Notes: a model not told the origin generated them from the sequence alone. A stretch of DNA of 64,000 nucleotides from Novosphingobium percolationis (GCF_020179425.1 NZ_JAILYM010000008.1:62001-126000), one strand, 5' to 3'. Shown: positions 44,645 through 53,551, numbered from the stretch's first letter. A program made the numbers and translations.

Positions 44645-47623
44645 ATGTTGTCGGTGGCTCCGGTGCGATCGGCGGGCGGGGCGGCGAGTTATTTCGCGAA
44701 GGACGATTACTACACCGGCGAACACGCTTCGGAGATGAGCGAATGGGGCGGGGAGGGGGCTGCCGCGCTGGGCCTTGACGGCGAGGTCGGCAAGGCCACC
44801 TTCGAGACCCTGCTCAACGGCGCACTCCCCGATGGCGCCGTGGTCAATGCGCACGAGCATCGCCGGGCCGGCATCGACCTGACCTTCTCGATGCCCAAGT
44901 CAGCAAGCGTGCTGGCTTACGTCGCGGGCGACGAACGTCTGCTCGCCGCCCATCGCCTCGCGGTGCGTCAGACCATGGCCTGGGCGGAAAAGAAGTTCGC
45001 CGAAGCGCGCAGCTACGATCGCAATCGCAGTGGCGAGGCCGTGCGCACGGGCAACCTCGTCTATGCCATGTTCCAGCACGACACGAGCCGCAAGCTCGAT
45101 CCCCAGGCGCACATCCACGTGGTCATCGCCGCGATCACGCGCACTGCGGCCGGGCAATGGCGCGCGCTATGGAATGGCGAGCTATGGAAGAACAGCGCTG
45201 CGATCGGCAGCGCCTATCACGCGGCGCTGCGCACCGAGATCGAGAAGCTCGGTTACGAGACGCGCATTACCGGCAAGCACGGCCAGTTCGAAATCGAGGG
45301 CGTGCCCAAGGCCGTGATCGATGCTTTCAGCCAGCGCCGACAGGACATTCTCGCCAAGGCGGCCGAACTCGGGCGCGGCGCAGACGAAACCCGTATCCTT
45401 CGCGAAATCACCCGGCGCACGCGCGACGACAAGATCAACCTTGAAGACCGCGAGGCACTGCGGGGCCTGTGGCGCGATCGCGCGGCAGAGCTGGGGTTCG
45501 TCGGTACCTCGCTTGTGGCGGCGGCGCGCGAGCGCTCCGCTGCCAAGCCGGGCAGGGAAGGGCTGATCGGCACCCTGCGGCAGGCGGGCGACATCCTGCG
45601 ATCCGTGCGCGATGCGGTCGGCACATACCTGCTGCCCGACGATCCGCTGGCCACCAACGGTCTTGCCCGCCTCAAGCTGTCGCCGCAGGCTTTTCGCAGC
45701 GAACTCGCCGTGGCTTCGGCATTGCGGATCATGGGCCAGCGCGAGGCGGCCTTTGCCATTGGCGAGCTTGCCAGCACGTCGCTCAACCTCGGAATCAAGG
45801 GGGTGACCATCGAGCGGGTCGAAGCGCGGATCGGTCAGCTTCTGGGCAGCGGCGCCCTCATCCCGGGTGTTTCCGATCGCGCAGATGGCGCGGTGACGCA
45901 TGTGACCACGCCCGCTCATCTTGCCGCCGAGCGCAAGCTCCTCGACGGCATCGATGCCGGGCGGGGGCAGGGCGCTGTCGTTGTCTCGGCCGATCGGGCT
46001 GTCGAACGTCTCCAGCATGTCGCAGGCGACCATCCATTGAGTGCCGAGCAACTGGCTGCCGGCGTTCTTGCCTTGTCCAGCTCGGACCGGTTCGTGGTGA
46101 TCCAGGGCGTTGCCGGTGCCGGCAAGACCACGCTGATCCGCAGCATCGCGGCGGTGGCGGGGGAGCATGGGCGCAGCGTGCTTGGTCTCGCCATGGCCAA
46201 CAAGATGGTCGACATGTTGCGCGAGGAGGGGGGAATTGCCGCCGAGACCGTCGCGGCGTTTGTCCATGCGCATCGCTCTGCGACCGGGCAGGGCGCCGGG
46301 TCAGGGCTCGAGGCATCGCGCGACGCCCTGTCCGGCAAGATCCTCGTACTCGATGAGGCCTCGCTCGTTTCGACCGAGGCCATGAACGACCTTGTCCTCG
46401 TCGCCAATCGGATGGGTGTTGAGCGCATGGTGATGATCGGGGATCGCAAGCAGTTGCAGCCGATCGATGCCGGCAAGGCTTTCAGTCTTGTCCAATCGCA
46501 CGGCCCCGCCATCGCACACCTCGAGGAAAGCCTGCGTCAGCGCACCGATGCGATGAAAGCTGTTGCGGGTCTTGCGCGGGCAGGGGCGTTTCGGGAGGCG
46601 TTCGAGGTGTTGGGCGACTGCGTGACCAGTGCCGGTGTCGAATATCGGGCGGTAGCGGCACAACGCTGGTTGGCGCTGTCGCCGGAAGATCGGGAGCGCA
46701 CCGCGCTCTATGCGTCGGGCCGGGAAACCCGGTCCGAACTCAATGCGCTGGTGCAGGCCGGCTTACGCGCCGAGGGCGTTCTCGCCGGGGAAGGGTTGGA
46801 GCTGACCACGCTCCAGAAGGTCAATGTGACCCACGAGGAACTGCGCATGGCGCAAACCTACCGCAAGGGGCAGGTCGTTGAGGTATTTCGCAGAGATCGC
46901 CCGGCAGGGCTCGAAGCGGGCCGGTACGAGGTGCACTCGGCCAACGCCAAGGGCATGGTGACTTTGCGGGACGGGGCAGGGGGGCGTGTCCGTTTTTCGC
47001 CGGGCGAAATCGAGGCCGGTGACCACCGCGATGCCTTGGCGCTCTATGAGACCGAGAAAGTGCGGATCCATGAAGGTGACCGGATCCGTTGGAGTGCCAA
47101 CGACAAGGATCGGGCGCTGTTCAATTCGGCTCAGGCGCGTGTGCTGGGCATTGATGCCGAGGGCGTGCGCATCGAGAACGCGCGCGGAGAAAGCTTTACG
47201 TTGCGTCGTGACGATCCGATGCTCGAACGGCTTGGTTTGGCTTATGCCATCAACATGCACCAGGCGCAGGGCATGACCTCGGACAAGGGCATCGGGGTCA
47301 CGCATTCATCCGAACGCATGCTGTCGAACCAGCGTCTGACCTATGTCATGGCAACGCGCGTGCGCGACAATCTTGAGATCGTGACGAACGACAGGGATGC
47401 ATTGCTCAGGACCATCGAAGGCAATCGGGGTGACAAGGCCAGCGCGCTGGAAGCGGTGGGGGAGAAAGTTGTCGATCCGCCTCCGACCACTGTCCGATCA
47501 GCTGCCCGCTTTTCGTCCGCGACATCAGCCGGTCTCGATCCTGCTTCCTTGCGCGCAGAGCCCGAGAAGCACCGGGGAATGCAGGCGCGGGTGCCTGAAA
47601 AGCGGTTGGATTTGGGGCTCTAG
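44645..47623 (+). CDS. MobF-family relaxase/helicase (TrwC/TraI-like)
   Basis: The 992-residue protein joins an N-terminal TrwC relaxase domain (nucleophilic Tyr cluster SYFAKDDYYTGE at residues 15-26; metal-binding HIHVVIAAITR) to a C-terminal RecD-like helicase (Walker A GVAGAGKTTLIRSI, Walker B LVLDEASLVS, later YAINMHQAQGMTSDKG). It nicks oriT, stays bound to the 5' end and unwinds the transferred strand. All motifs are intact, so it looks functional. A second, broken relaxase piece lies at 55130-55485. Confidence 0.95.
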   Translation: MLSVAPVRSAGGAASYFAKDDYYTGEHASEMSEWGGEGAAALGLDGEVGKATFETLLNGALPDGAVVNAHEHRRAGIDLTFSMPKSASVLAYVAGDERLLAAHRLAVRQTMAWAEKKFAEARSYDRNRSGEAVRTGNLVYAMFQHDTSRKLDPQAHIHVVIAAITRTAAGQWRALWNGELWKNSAAIGSAYHAALRTEIEKLGYETRITGKHGQFEIEGVPKAVIDAFSQRRQDILAKAAELGRGADETRILREITRRTRDDKINLEDREALRGLWRDRAAELGFVGTSLVAAARERSAAKPGREGLIGTLRQAGDILRSVRDAVGTYLLPDDPLATNGLARLKLSPQAFRSELAVASALRIMGQREAAFAIGELASTSLNLGIKGVTIERVEARIGQLLGSGALIPGVSDRADGAVTHVTTPAHLAAERKLLDGIDAGRGQGAVVVSADRAVERLQHVAGDHPLSAEQLAAGVLALSSSDRFVVIQGVAGAGKTTLIRSIAAVAGEHGRSVLGLAMANKMVDMLREEGGIAAETVAAFVHAHRSATGQGAGSGLEASRDALSGKILVLDEASLVSTEAMNDLVLVANRMGVERMVMIGDRKQLQPIDAGKAFSLVQSHGPAIAHLEESLRQRTDAMKAVAGLARAGAFREAFEVLGDCVTSAGVEYRAVAAQRWLALSPEDRERTALYASGRETRSELNALVQAGLRAEGVLAGEGLELTTLQKVNVTHEELRMAQTYRKGQVVEVFRRDRPAGLEAGRYEVHSANAKGMVTLRDGAGGRVRFSPGEIEAGDHRDALALYETEKVRIHEGDRIRWSANDKDRALFNSAQARVLGIDAEGVRIENARGESFTLRRDDPMLERLGLAYAINMHQAQGMTSDKGIGVTHSSERMLSNQRLTYVMATRVRDNLEIVTNDRDALLRTIEGNRGDKASALEAVGEKVVDPPPTTVRSAARFSSATSAGLDPASLRAEPEKHRGMQARVPEKRLDLGL

Positions 47624-47654
47624 GGAACGCTGGTTTGCCAAGTCAAAAAATGGC

Positions 47655-47889
47655 GGTGTCACACCTCCGAGATTGATGGGGAGATCACTTGATTCCAGTC
47701 GGTTGATTGCGAGCGGTAGAGATATGCCGCCTGTGACACTTCACCCTTGGACAAAGTGACACTTTTCAGGGCAAAGCAGGTGCCGGTTGCCCATAGGCTG
47801 CCCCGTTTGCTTTGGCTTGCGGGAGATATGCTCCTTGGAACAGCGCCAATGAGTCTCGTTTCGCGAAGGCCGCTCGGGCGAAGTGTCAC
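47655..47889. repeat. Four copies of a GTG(A/T)CAC palindrome
   Basis: The 337-bp gap after the relaxase holds GGTGTCACACC (47655-47665), GTGACAC (47733-47739), AAAGTGACACTTT (47753-47765) and AAGTGTCAC (47881-47889). Each is a dyad around one base. Spacing is irregular, which argues for operator sites rather than classical iterons. The downstream gene, 47961, encodes a winged-helix-like protein that may bind them. Confidence 0.55.
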
Positions 47890-47960
47890 GCACGACAAAC
47901 GACATGCGCGGTACGGGAAGGGGATTCACAGGATTCACCTTTTGTGCTCAATACTGATCC

Positions 47961-48554
47961 ATGGAGAACGAGCCACAGATCACCGATTTCGGGGACATCT
48001 ATGCGGTCCTGGTCGCAGCGTCGAACCGGCCGCGTTACGCCTTCATGGTCCTTCAGCTTGTCGCCGATCTCGCGGACAGGCGAGGGCAGGCGGGCCCCTT
48101 TGTGATGAGGGCAGGGGCACCCGTCCTGTTGCGCGACTGGTTGTGCACCAAGCTGCTGCCAATGACCGAGCAGCCCGCGCGCCGCGCCGCCCTACGGGCG
48201 CGCGTAACGGCAGGACTCCTTGCGGAACTGACTGGCGATGCGGCACGCGATGCCGTCCGGATCGACGCAGCTGTCGAAGAGCAGGTCCAGGCCGTCGGGC
48301 GCGCCAATATCAGCCGGGCGATTTCCGACCTCGTGCGTGCCGGCCTGATGACGCGGCACTATGCAGGCTATGCAACGAACCACAAGAACCGTGGAGGAGG
48401 GCGCCATGCGGTCTACGGGATCAAACCGCACGTACTGGGCTTGCTGCGCAAGCCTGCGCCGGTGCGACGACCGTCCGCCGTGCATACAAACCCGCAAGGC
48501 GAGTTGTTCGCTGTCCGAAGAACCAGGGCCGCACCGCATGGTACCGCCCTTTAG
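47961..48554 (+). CDS. Winged-helix-like protein of unknown function
   Basis: I do not recognise a named family. The 197-residue basic protein starts MENEPQITDFGDIYAVLVAA and has a C-terminal winged-helix-like region (GRANISRAISDLVRAGLMTR, GGGRHAVYGIKPHVLGLLRK, about residues 110-165). Such a layout suits a plasmid copy-control or transcription factor. It stands alone between the relaxase and mucR, behind repeated palindromes. The start ATG gives a good frame but no strong ribosome binding site. Confidence 0.65.
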   Translation: MENEPQITDFGDIYAVLVAASNRPRYAFMVLQLVADLADRRGQAGPFVMRAGAPVLLRDWLCTKLLPMTEQPARRAALRARVTAGLLAELTGDAARDAVRIDAAVEEQVQAVGRANISRAISDLVRAGLMTRHYAGYATNHKNRGGGRHAVYGIKPHVLGLLRKPAPVRRPSAVHTNPQGELFAVRRTRAAPHGTAL

Positions 48555-48626
48555 GCGCGGTCGATATGGTGCCAGAGATACTTATCGCCTAGACAACATC
48601 ACGCGCTTCCATGGAAAGGATCTCCC

Positions 48627-49238
48627 TTGGCTGAAACCCAAACGCTGCTCGATCACGTCGCCGACATTGTCATCGCGCACGTCAGCAACAATGCGGTTTC
48701 GGCACATGATCTGCCGGGGTTGATCCACGCCGTCCATGCCTCGCTCGCCCGCCTCGGCCAAGCAACAGAGGTCGTGGACGAAGAGCGCAAGCCGGCTGTG
48801 TCGGTACGCGCCTCAGTCAAGCCGGATGCGATCGCCTGCCTCGAATGCGGCGCAAAGCTCAAGGTGCTCAAGCGCCATCTTGGCAGCGACCATGGGCTGA
48901 CGCCGGCCGAGTATCGGGCGCGCTGGAGCCTGCCTGCGAGCTACCCGATGGTTGCGCCCGACTACGCCGCGCGGCGCAAGGAACTGGCGCTGAGCATTGG
49001 TCTGGGCCGCAAGCCGTTGGGCGCACCCGCACAGGTGGCCGAACCGGTCCAGGACGCGCCTTCGAAGCTTGCACCGGCCAGGAAGGCCCCCGTCAAGCGC
49101 AAGCCTGCAAGCGGGGCGCCCGCTGACGAGGCGGCGGTCAAGCGGAAGGCGCCGCGCAAGAAGCTCAAAGTGGCATTTGGCGCGGTCGATGTGCCGCAGG
49201 TGGACGCCTTGGTTGCCGGCGCTGAACCGGAAGGTTGA
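48627..49238 (+). CDS. MucR/Ros-family zinc-finger regulator
   Basis: The 203-residue protein has the MucR domain: an N-terminal helical oligomerisation part (LLDHVADIVIAHVSNNAVSA) and the C2H2-type finger ACLECGAKLKVLKRHLGSDH followed by GLTPAEYRARW. The C-terminal 70 residues are a Lys/Ala/Pro-rich tail absent from chromosomal MucR, resembling histone-like tails. It starts at TTG 48627 with GAAAGGA 6 nt upstream. It probably regulates genes of the mobile region, though MucR proteins can act globally. Confidence 0.9.
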   Translation: MAETQTLLDHVADIVIAHVSNNAVSAHDLPGLIHAVHASLARLGQATEVVDEERKPAVSVRASVKPDAIACLECGAKLKVLKRHLGSDHGLTPAEYRARWSLPASYPMVAPDYAARRKELALSIGLGRKPLGAPAQVAEPVQDAPSKLAPARKAPVKRKPASGAPADEAAVKRKAPRKKLKVAFGAVDVPQVDALVAGAEPEG

Positions 49239-49399
49239 GTGCAGCAGAGGCTTTCCTTGCATAGCGGCACGCATCGCGGAGGCGTCATGCTCCGGCCATC
49301 CTGGGCACTGCTGCTGCGCTGCAACGTGCCATCGTAACGCCGTCAGCTTGACAAGGCATCGCTTGCGCCACACATTATGACCAGAATTAAGGGCATTTG

Positions 49400-49771
49400 G
49401 TGAGGCAAATGGCGAGCGCGGCATTTTTGAGCGAAATCACCGGCGAGAAGGGCGTCTCGCCCGACAGGCTGTCGGCAGCCTTGCATATCACCAAGTCTGA
49501 GCTGGCGCTTGCGGCCGGATTGTCGCGCGATGCGGTCTCCAAGGCTGCCCGCAGCCAGAGCGTGGTCACTCAGGCGCGGCTGCGCGAGGTGAGCGAGATC
49601 ATCAACCGTGTCATCCCTTGGGCAGGCAGCGAACTGGCCGCCTATGCCTGGTATCGCTCGCAGCCGCTGCCCTCGTTCGGCGATGCCACGGCCGAAGAGC
49701 TGGTTCGCCAGGGCCTCGGCGAGAAGGTGCGCGCCTATCTTGGCCGGATCGCCGCTGGTGGGTTTGCCTGA
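49400..49771 (+). CDS. Xre/MbcA/ParS-type antitoxin of a RES toxin pair
   Basis: The 123-residue protein has an N-terminal helix-turn-helix-like part (ITKSELALAAGLSRDAVSKA) and the C-terminal toxin-binding domain (AYAWYRSQPLPSFGDATAEE, LVRQGLGEKVRAYLGRI). It is followed 18 nt later by a RES-domain gene, the standard antitoxin-toxin order. Possible starts are GTG 49400, TTG 49397 and ATG 49409; GTG is used provisionally. It should neutralise the toxin and repress the operon. Confidence 0.88.
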   Translation: MRQMASAAFLSEITGEKGVSPDRLSAALHITKSELALAAGLSRDAVSKAARSQSVVTQARLREVSEIINRVIPWAGSELAAYAWYRSQPLPSFGDATAEELVRQGLGEKVRAYLGRIAAGGFA

Positions 49772-49779
49772 TCGCCAGG

Positions 49780-49792
49780 CACCCTCAGGGTG
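49780..49792. repeat. 13-bp palindrome CACCCTCAGGGTG, copy 2
   Basis: This perfect dyad sits between the antitoxin stop and the RES toxin, with its last three bases forming the toxin GTG start codon. The same 13-mer precedes the HEPN-MNT gene at 39726-39738. Confidence 0.5.
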
Positions 49793-50332
49793 ACGTTGTC
49801 CTTCAGCCGGTTCGACGGTCTCGTCTATCGCGCGCATCACCCGGCTTGGGCCTTTGACCCGGAGTCCGGCGAAGGCGCCAGGATCCATGGCGGCCGCTTC
49901 AACCGCGTCGGCACCGCGTGCTTCTATGCGGCGCTGAGCCTCGAAACCGCCTGGCTCGAGGCGCAGCAGGGCTTCGCGTTCAAGGCGCAGCCGCTCACCA
50001 TCTGCAGCTATAGCGCCGAGTTATCCGACGTGCTCGACCTGACCGATGCTGGTGTGCGCGAGGCAGCGCGGGTGACGCTGGCACAGCTCGGGTGCGCGTG
50101 GGAGCGTCTGGCCGGTGATCGCAAGGCGGTTCCGACTTGGGAGCTCGCGGACCGGTTGATCGCGCTAGGGTGTGCCGGTGTGATCGTGCCGAGCTTCGCG
50201 TCGCGCGCGACGGTCGACGATCGCAACCTCGTGCTGTGGTCGTGGAGCCGTGTGCCGCCGCATCGTATCGAGGGGATAGACGACGAGCAGCGTTTGCCGC
50301 GCGATCAGTCGTCCTGGCGCGATCCATCATAG
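49790..50332 (+). CDS. RES-domain toxin (NAD-degrading family)
   Basis: The 180-residue protein shows the RES fold: VYRAHHPAWAFDP near residue 12, GARIHGGRFNRVGTACFYAA, and SLETAWLEAQQG, giving the Arg, Glu and Ser residues for which the family is named. RES toxins deplete NAD+. The start GTG 49790 lies in the 13-bp palindrome. Length and motifs indicate an intact toxin. Confidence 0.9.
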   Translation: MTLSFSRFDGLVYRAHHPAWAFDPESGEGARIHGGRFNRVGTACFYAALSLETAWLEAQQGFAFKAQPLTICSYSAELSDVLDLTDAGVREAARVTLAQLGCAWERLAGDRKAVPTWELADRLIALGCAGVIVPSFASRATVDDRNLVLWSWSRVPPHRIEGIDDEQRLPRDQSSWRDPS

Positions 50333-50444
50333 TCTCGTGGTTGTGCGCCGGTTTTCGTCGCAGTGGACCCACGGGACATGGGTCTTGGCGGAGCTTAATT
50401 TAACATAAGGATTATTATCAATCTGGACGATTGTAGGCGGGTGG

Positions 50445-51590
50445 ATTCTATCTGGGAGTGCGAATTTCGAGGATTTCTGGGACTTTGACAGCCTCTCTCG
50501 GAAGGATGCCCCATGTCGCGAAGCTACCACACAACTGGATCTGGATGTGCGTGAACTGATCTTTCGCTTTCGCGATGCGCGGCGGCCGGTCCGGGAGATC
50601 GCAGCGCGCCTTGGGCGGCACGTTTCGACGATTTATCGCGAGTTGAAGCGGAACTTCTTCTACGATGAAGACGCATGGTTTCGCGGCTATTTCCCAAGGG
50701 TGGCGCACCGAAAGGCGCGATCGCGCCGAATGCGCGGTGGGAAGATCGCGCGCAACATGGTCCTGGCCGCCAGTATCACCGATGGCCTGCGCCTGGCGTG
50801 GTCGCCCCAGCAGATTGCGGGCTATGCTCGGGCCTGCGGCAGTCACGCCAAGGTCTGCCACGAAACGATCTACCAGTACGTCTACAGCCCTGAAGGCCGC
50901 CGGTTGGGTCTGTGGCAGCACTTGCCACGGGCGCGCAAAAATCGCCTTCGGCGCTATGCGCGCAAGCCTCGCGGTCTGACATTCCCTTGGCCAATACCAT
51001 TGCCGAACGGCCTGCAGAGGTCGCATCACGCGCCAGTTTCGGGCACTGGGAAGGTGATCTGGTCGCCTTCCGGAAGGAATTTGGCAAAGCGAACCTGACG
51101 TCTCTTGTCGAGCGGCGCAGCCGCTACATGCTGCTCATCCGCAACCCGAGCCGGCATTCCAGTGGCGTCATGGCTGGGATCGAACACTGCCTGCGTCCCC
51201 TTCCCCCAGCTTTGCGACAGACGATCACTTTCGACCGCGGCACCGAGTTTTCAGGCTTCAGAATGCTCAAGAACAGGCTCGGGGTTGATGCCTATTTCTG
51301 CAAGCCGTCAGCGCCCTGGCAGAAAGGCAACGTCGAGAGCGGCAATGGTCGCCTCAGGCGTTTCCTGCCCCTCGATACAGACTTGGCGGACGTGCCGGAC
51401 GAACAGCTGCAGGCTGTCGCAGCGCGCCTCAACCAAACCCCGCGCAAGTGTTTGGGCTTCCGGACACCTCACGAGGTCCTGTCGGAGCAGATCGTGAGAT
51501 CCCGATGATTTTTTCCGCCGGGGGTGGGGCTCGCCCCACCCCCGGCAAAGTTCTACCCAACCTAACGATCTTCGCACCTCAAATAGAAAT
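50445..51590 (+). mobile_element. IS30-family insertion sequence with imperfect terminal repeats
   Basis: The left end TTCTATCTGGGAGTGCGAA (from about 50446) and the inverted right end TTCTATTTGAGGTGCGAA (from about 51589 reading inward) are imperfect inverted repeats that continue with partial similarity for about 45 bp. Between them lies one IS30-type transposase in two frames. The length of about 1.15 kb fits the family. Target duplications are not clear. A GC-rich dyad at 51517-51546 follows the transposase stop. Confidence 0.8.
50547..51508 (+). pseudogene. IS30-family transposase, frameshifted
   Basis: Frame one (from GTG 50547) gives the helix-turn-helix REIAARLGRHVSTIYRELKR and IYQYVYSPEGRRLGLWQHLP; the catalytic part continues in another frame with ANTIAERPAEVASRASFGHW, EGDLV, TFDRGTEFSGF and KPSAPWQKGNVESGNG, carrying the DDE residues. 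The frames meet near CTGACATTCCCTTGGCC (50978-50995), where one base appears missing. No canonical slippery heptamer is apparent, so an inactivating mutation is likelier than programmed frameshifting. Confidence 0.85.
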
Positions 51591-51635
51591 CACACAAAAT
51601 ATAGATGTCAGCCGAGGCCCATCGGCCTGTCCGGC

Positions 51636-51812
51636 TCAGCTTTGGGCACCTTCCTGAACATCTTCGTGCGGCGCATCCTTCAACAGCAAGCCACCTGGAA
51701 CCAGTTCGGCGACGAGACGCGATCCAGGTCGCCAACCGTGCCGGGCCATGACCTCATCCGGAAGCTGGAGCTCACCGTTGGCGTCAATCGGGACGATCTT
51801 GTCTTGTCGCAT
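51636..51812 (-). CDS. AbrB/MazE-type antitoxin-like protein
   Basis: The 58-residue protein contains the swapped-hairpin AbrB fold: GELQLPDEVMARHGWRPGSR followed by LVAELVPGGLLLK. The start ATG 51812 is chosen because GAGGGA stands 7 nt before it. AbrB-type antitoxins normally precede a VapC or MazF toxin, but immediately downstream lies the IS30 right end, so the toxin has probably been lost. Confidence 0.75.
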   Translation of the reverse strand: MRQDKIVPIDANGELQLPDEVMARHGWRPGSRLVAELVPGGLLLKDAPHEDVQEGAQS

Positions 51813-51884
51813 TGTCAAATCCCTCAGCGCAGCTTCGAGGCTTCCAGACGCGACCATGCGTACCGACCCGCCACGAGGCAAGAT

Positions 51885-51924
51885 TTACCCTGCATTTTGC
51901 CAAAGTGGCTTTCTTGCAGGGTAA
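51885..51924. repeat. 40-bp nested dyad between divergent toxin-antitoxin genes
   Basis: TTACCCTGCA (51885-51894) and TGCAGGGTAA (51915-51924) are a perfect 10-bp inverted repeat enclosing GCCA/TGGC (about 51899-51909). It lies 73 bp upstream of the AbrB-like start and 115 bp upstream of the DUF6088 start, as expected for an operator. A second pair TACGAC/GTCGTA occurs near 51990-52026. Confidence 0.6.
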
Positions 51925-52039
51925 CGCTGGTCGCGCGCGCCGCTGGCGCGACCCACCGAAGACGCCCAGTAGGCATTGCTTGAAATCTTTACGACTTGGG
52001 CCTATCTGGATGCCGTAAACGTCGTATGTTGGTTGAACG

Positions 52040-53219
52040 ATGCCGAGGCTTGCGAACCAGATTCTGGCCTCCATTCCAGAGAATGTGACCGTTGATCGCG
52101 GCGCGCTCCTGCTGGCGGCTGACTACGATTCGGTCGGACGCGCGCTCAAGCAGCTCGCCCAGACCGGTAAGCTGGTGCGCGTCGGCCGCGGCCGTTACCG
52201 CAAATCTGGTGGTCCGGCGACCTGTTCAGCTTCGTCAATTGCAGACCTCATTGCGCAGCGGGTCCGGCGGTGCCGGCGCAACGTGTTCCTGCGGGCCGAT
52301 TTTGACGCGTTCGGCAGCTATGATGGTGTCGGGCGCGCGCTGCGCCAGCAGGTCCAGGCCGGCCGCCTGATCCAGATCGGCTATGGCCTCTATGCCAAGG
52401 CCGAGCCATCGCCGCTGACCGGCAAGCCCGCGCCTGTTGTCGGTATTCGCACGCTGGCGAGCGAAGCCATCAGGCGGCTCAGGAAGTCGGTCGAGCCCTC
52501 GCGCTTCGACAAAGCCTATAACAGCGGACGCTCGACCCAGGTCCCCACGGGGCGCACCCTGACGGTGAATGCCCGGATCCGGCGCCGGATCGGCTACGAT
52601 GGCAATTATCTGGAAGTCGAGGCCCGCAGCGGCAATTCCTTCCTGCAATTCGAAATGAATTACCCGACCAAGCTCGGCGGACATGCGGCGCTGCGCCCGC
52701 ACATCCTTGCCGAACTGTCCGCCAAGCCGCCCGCCCTCCAGCCGGTCTCACGATCGATTGCCTCGTTTGTCGCGCAGTTCCGTGCAGCGGAACCCGAGGT
52801 ACCTGCCATCCTCTGCATTGATCCGGTCGACCGCCGCGGACAAGCTGAGCGCCTTTGCCTGGCGCTCGATTGCGCGCGATCGCAGCCACCGCGACGACGA
52901 TCCAACCATCGTGCGCCACCTTCACGATCTTTCGGCCTTGGAGACGGTCGCCGGCGCCAGCGCGGATTTTCCGGTCCTGCTTCTGGACGCACTTCATGCA
53001 GATACGATGCGCGGCCAGGGCGCGGTGCAAGACCTACCCCCGCGAGAACGGCTCATGGCGATGCTCGACCGCGTGAAGCGCGATCCGGACTATGCGGCCG
53101 AGTACCGGCAGTTTGTAGAAAGCATGGCCTTCGCAGGAGCCAGTGACATCCCCGATTTCGAGCAAGCTTTCGCGGCGCTCGAAAGGCTCTGCGCCATGCT
53201 TGCACCCGAGGTAGCCTAG
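52040..53219 (+). pseudogene. AbiEi-like (DUF6088) antitoxin joined to part of an AbiEii toxin, frameshifted
   Basis: Reading from ATG 52040: a first winged helix (DYDSVGRALKQLAQTGKLVR), a DUF6088-type domain (VFLRADFDAFGSYDGVGRAL; LASEAIRRLRKSVEPSRFDK; GRSTQVPTGRTLTVNARIRR), then without a break AbiEii-like sequence (FEMNYPTKLGGHAALRPHIL). One surplus base near 52828-52836 shifts the frame; the continuation TAADKLSAFAWRSIARDRSH and VRHLHDLSAL is AbiEii C-terminal and ends TAG 53217-53219. The toxin's N-terminal GGTSLSK catalytic part is missing, implying an internal deletion fused the two genes. Confidence 0.7.
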
Positions 53220-53275
53220 CAACACCCCTATGTGTTGCACGCTGGGGAGTGACGCCTTTCCTGGACAGGCTGCAA

Positions 53276-53551
53276 TCAGCTGTCCTCGCCGGCATTTGCC
53301 TTATCGAGCAGGTCCATGAAGGTCCGCGCCGCTTCGCGGTCGGCAGGGTCCTTGAACGCAACGTCAAGGTCCGGCGCGGAACCCAGCATGTAGAGCAGCG
53401 ACCACATGGCGAACCTGCGTCCCTTGTCGGTCTCGAGCCCGAACTCGACCCGCATGTGCTCGATCCCGCTGGCAAGCCCTTCGGGCGAAACCGCACCGAG
53501 ATCATCGGTTCCGAAAAAGCGCCGCATCTGGTCGTCGAATTCCATAGCCAT
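53276..53551 (-). CDS. Small acidic hypothetical protein
   Basis: No family is recognised. The 91-residue acidic protein (MAMEFDDQMRRFFGTDDLGA; DPADREAARTFMDLLDKANA) has no signal peptide, membrane helix or Cys, and looks helical. ATG 53551 or 53545 may start it. Codon use resembles that of real genes here and no convincing frame competes on the other strand. It stands alone, convergent to the AbiE remnant. Confidence 0.55.
   Translation of the reverse strand: MAMEFDDQMRRFFGTDDLGAVSPEGLASGIEHMRVEFGLETDKGRRFAMWSLLYMLGSAPDLDVAFKDPADREAARTFMDLLDKANAGEDS

Noticed and set aside
47655-47889. Plasmid replication iterons
   Set aside because: The repeats are short palindromes at irregular spacing (about 77, 23 and 127 bp) and no replication initiator is adjacent, so operator sites are the safer reading.
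50978-50995. Programmed frameshift in the IS30 transposase
   Set aside because: No canonical X_XXY_YYZ slippery heptamer or clear downstream pseudoknot was seen, and IS30 transposases are normally a single frame.
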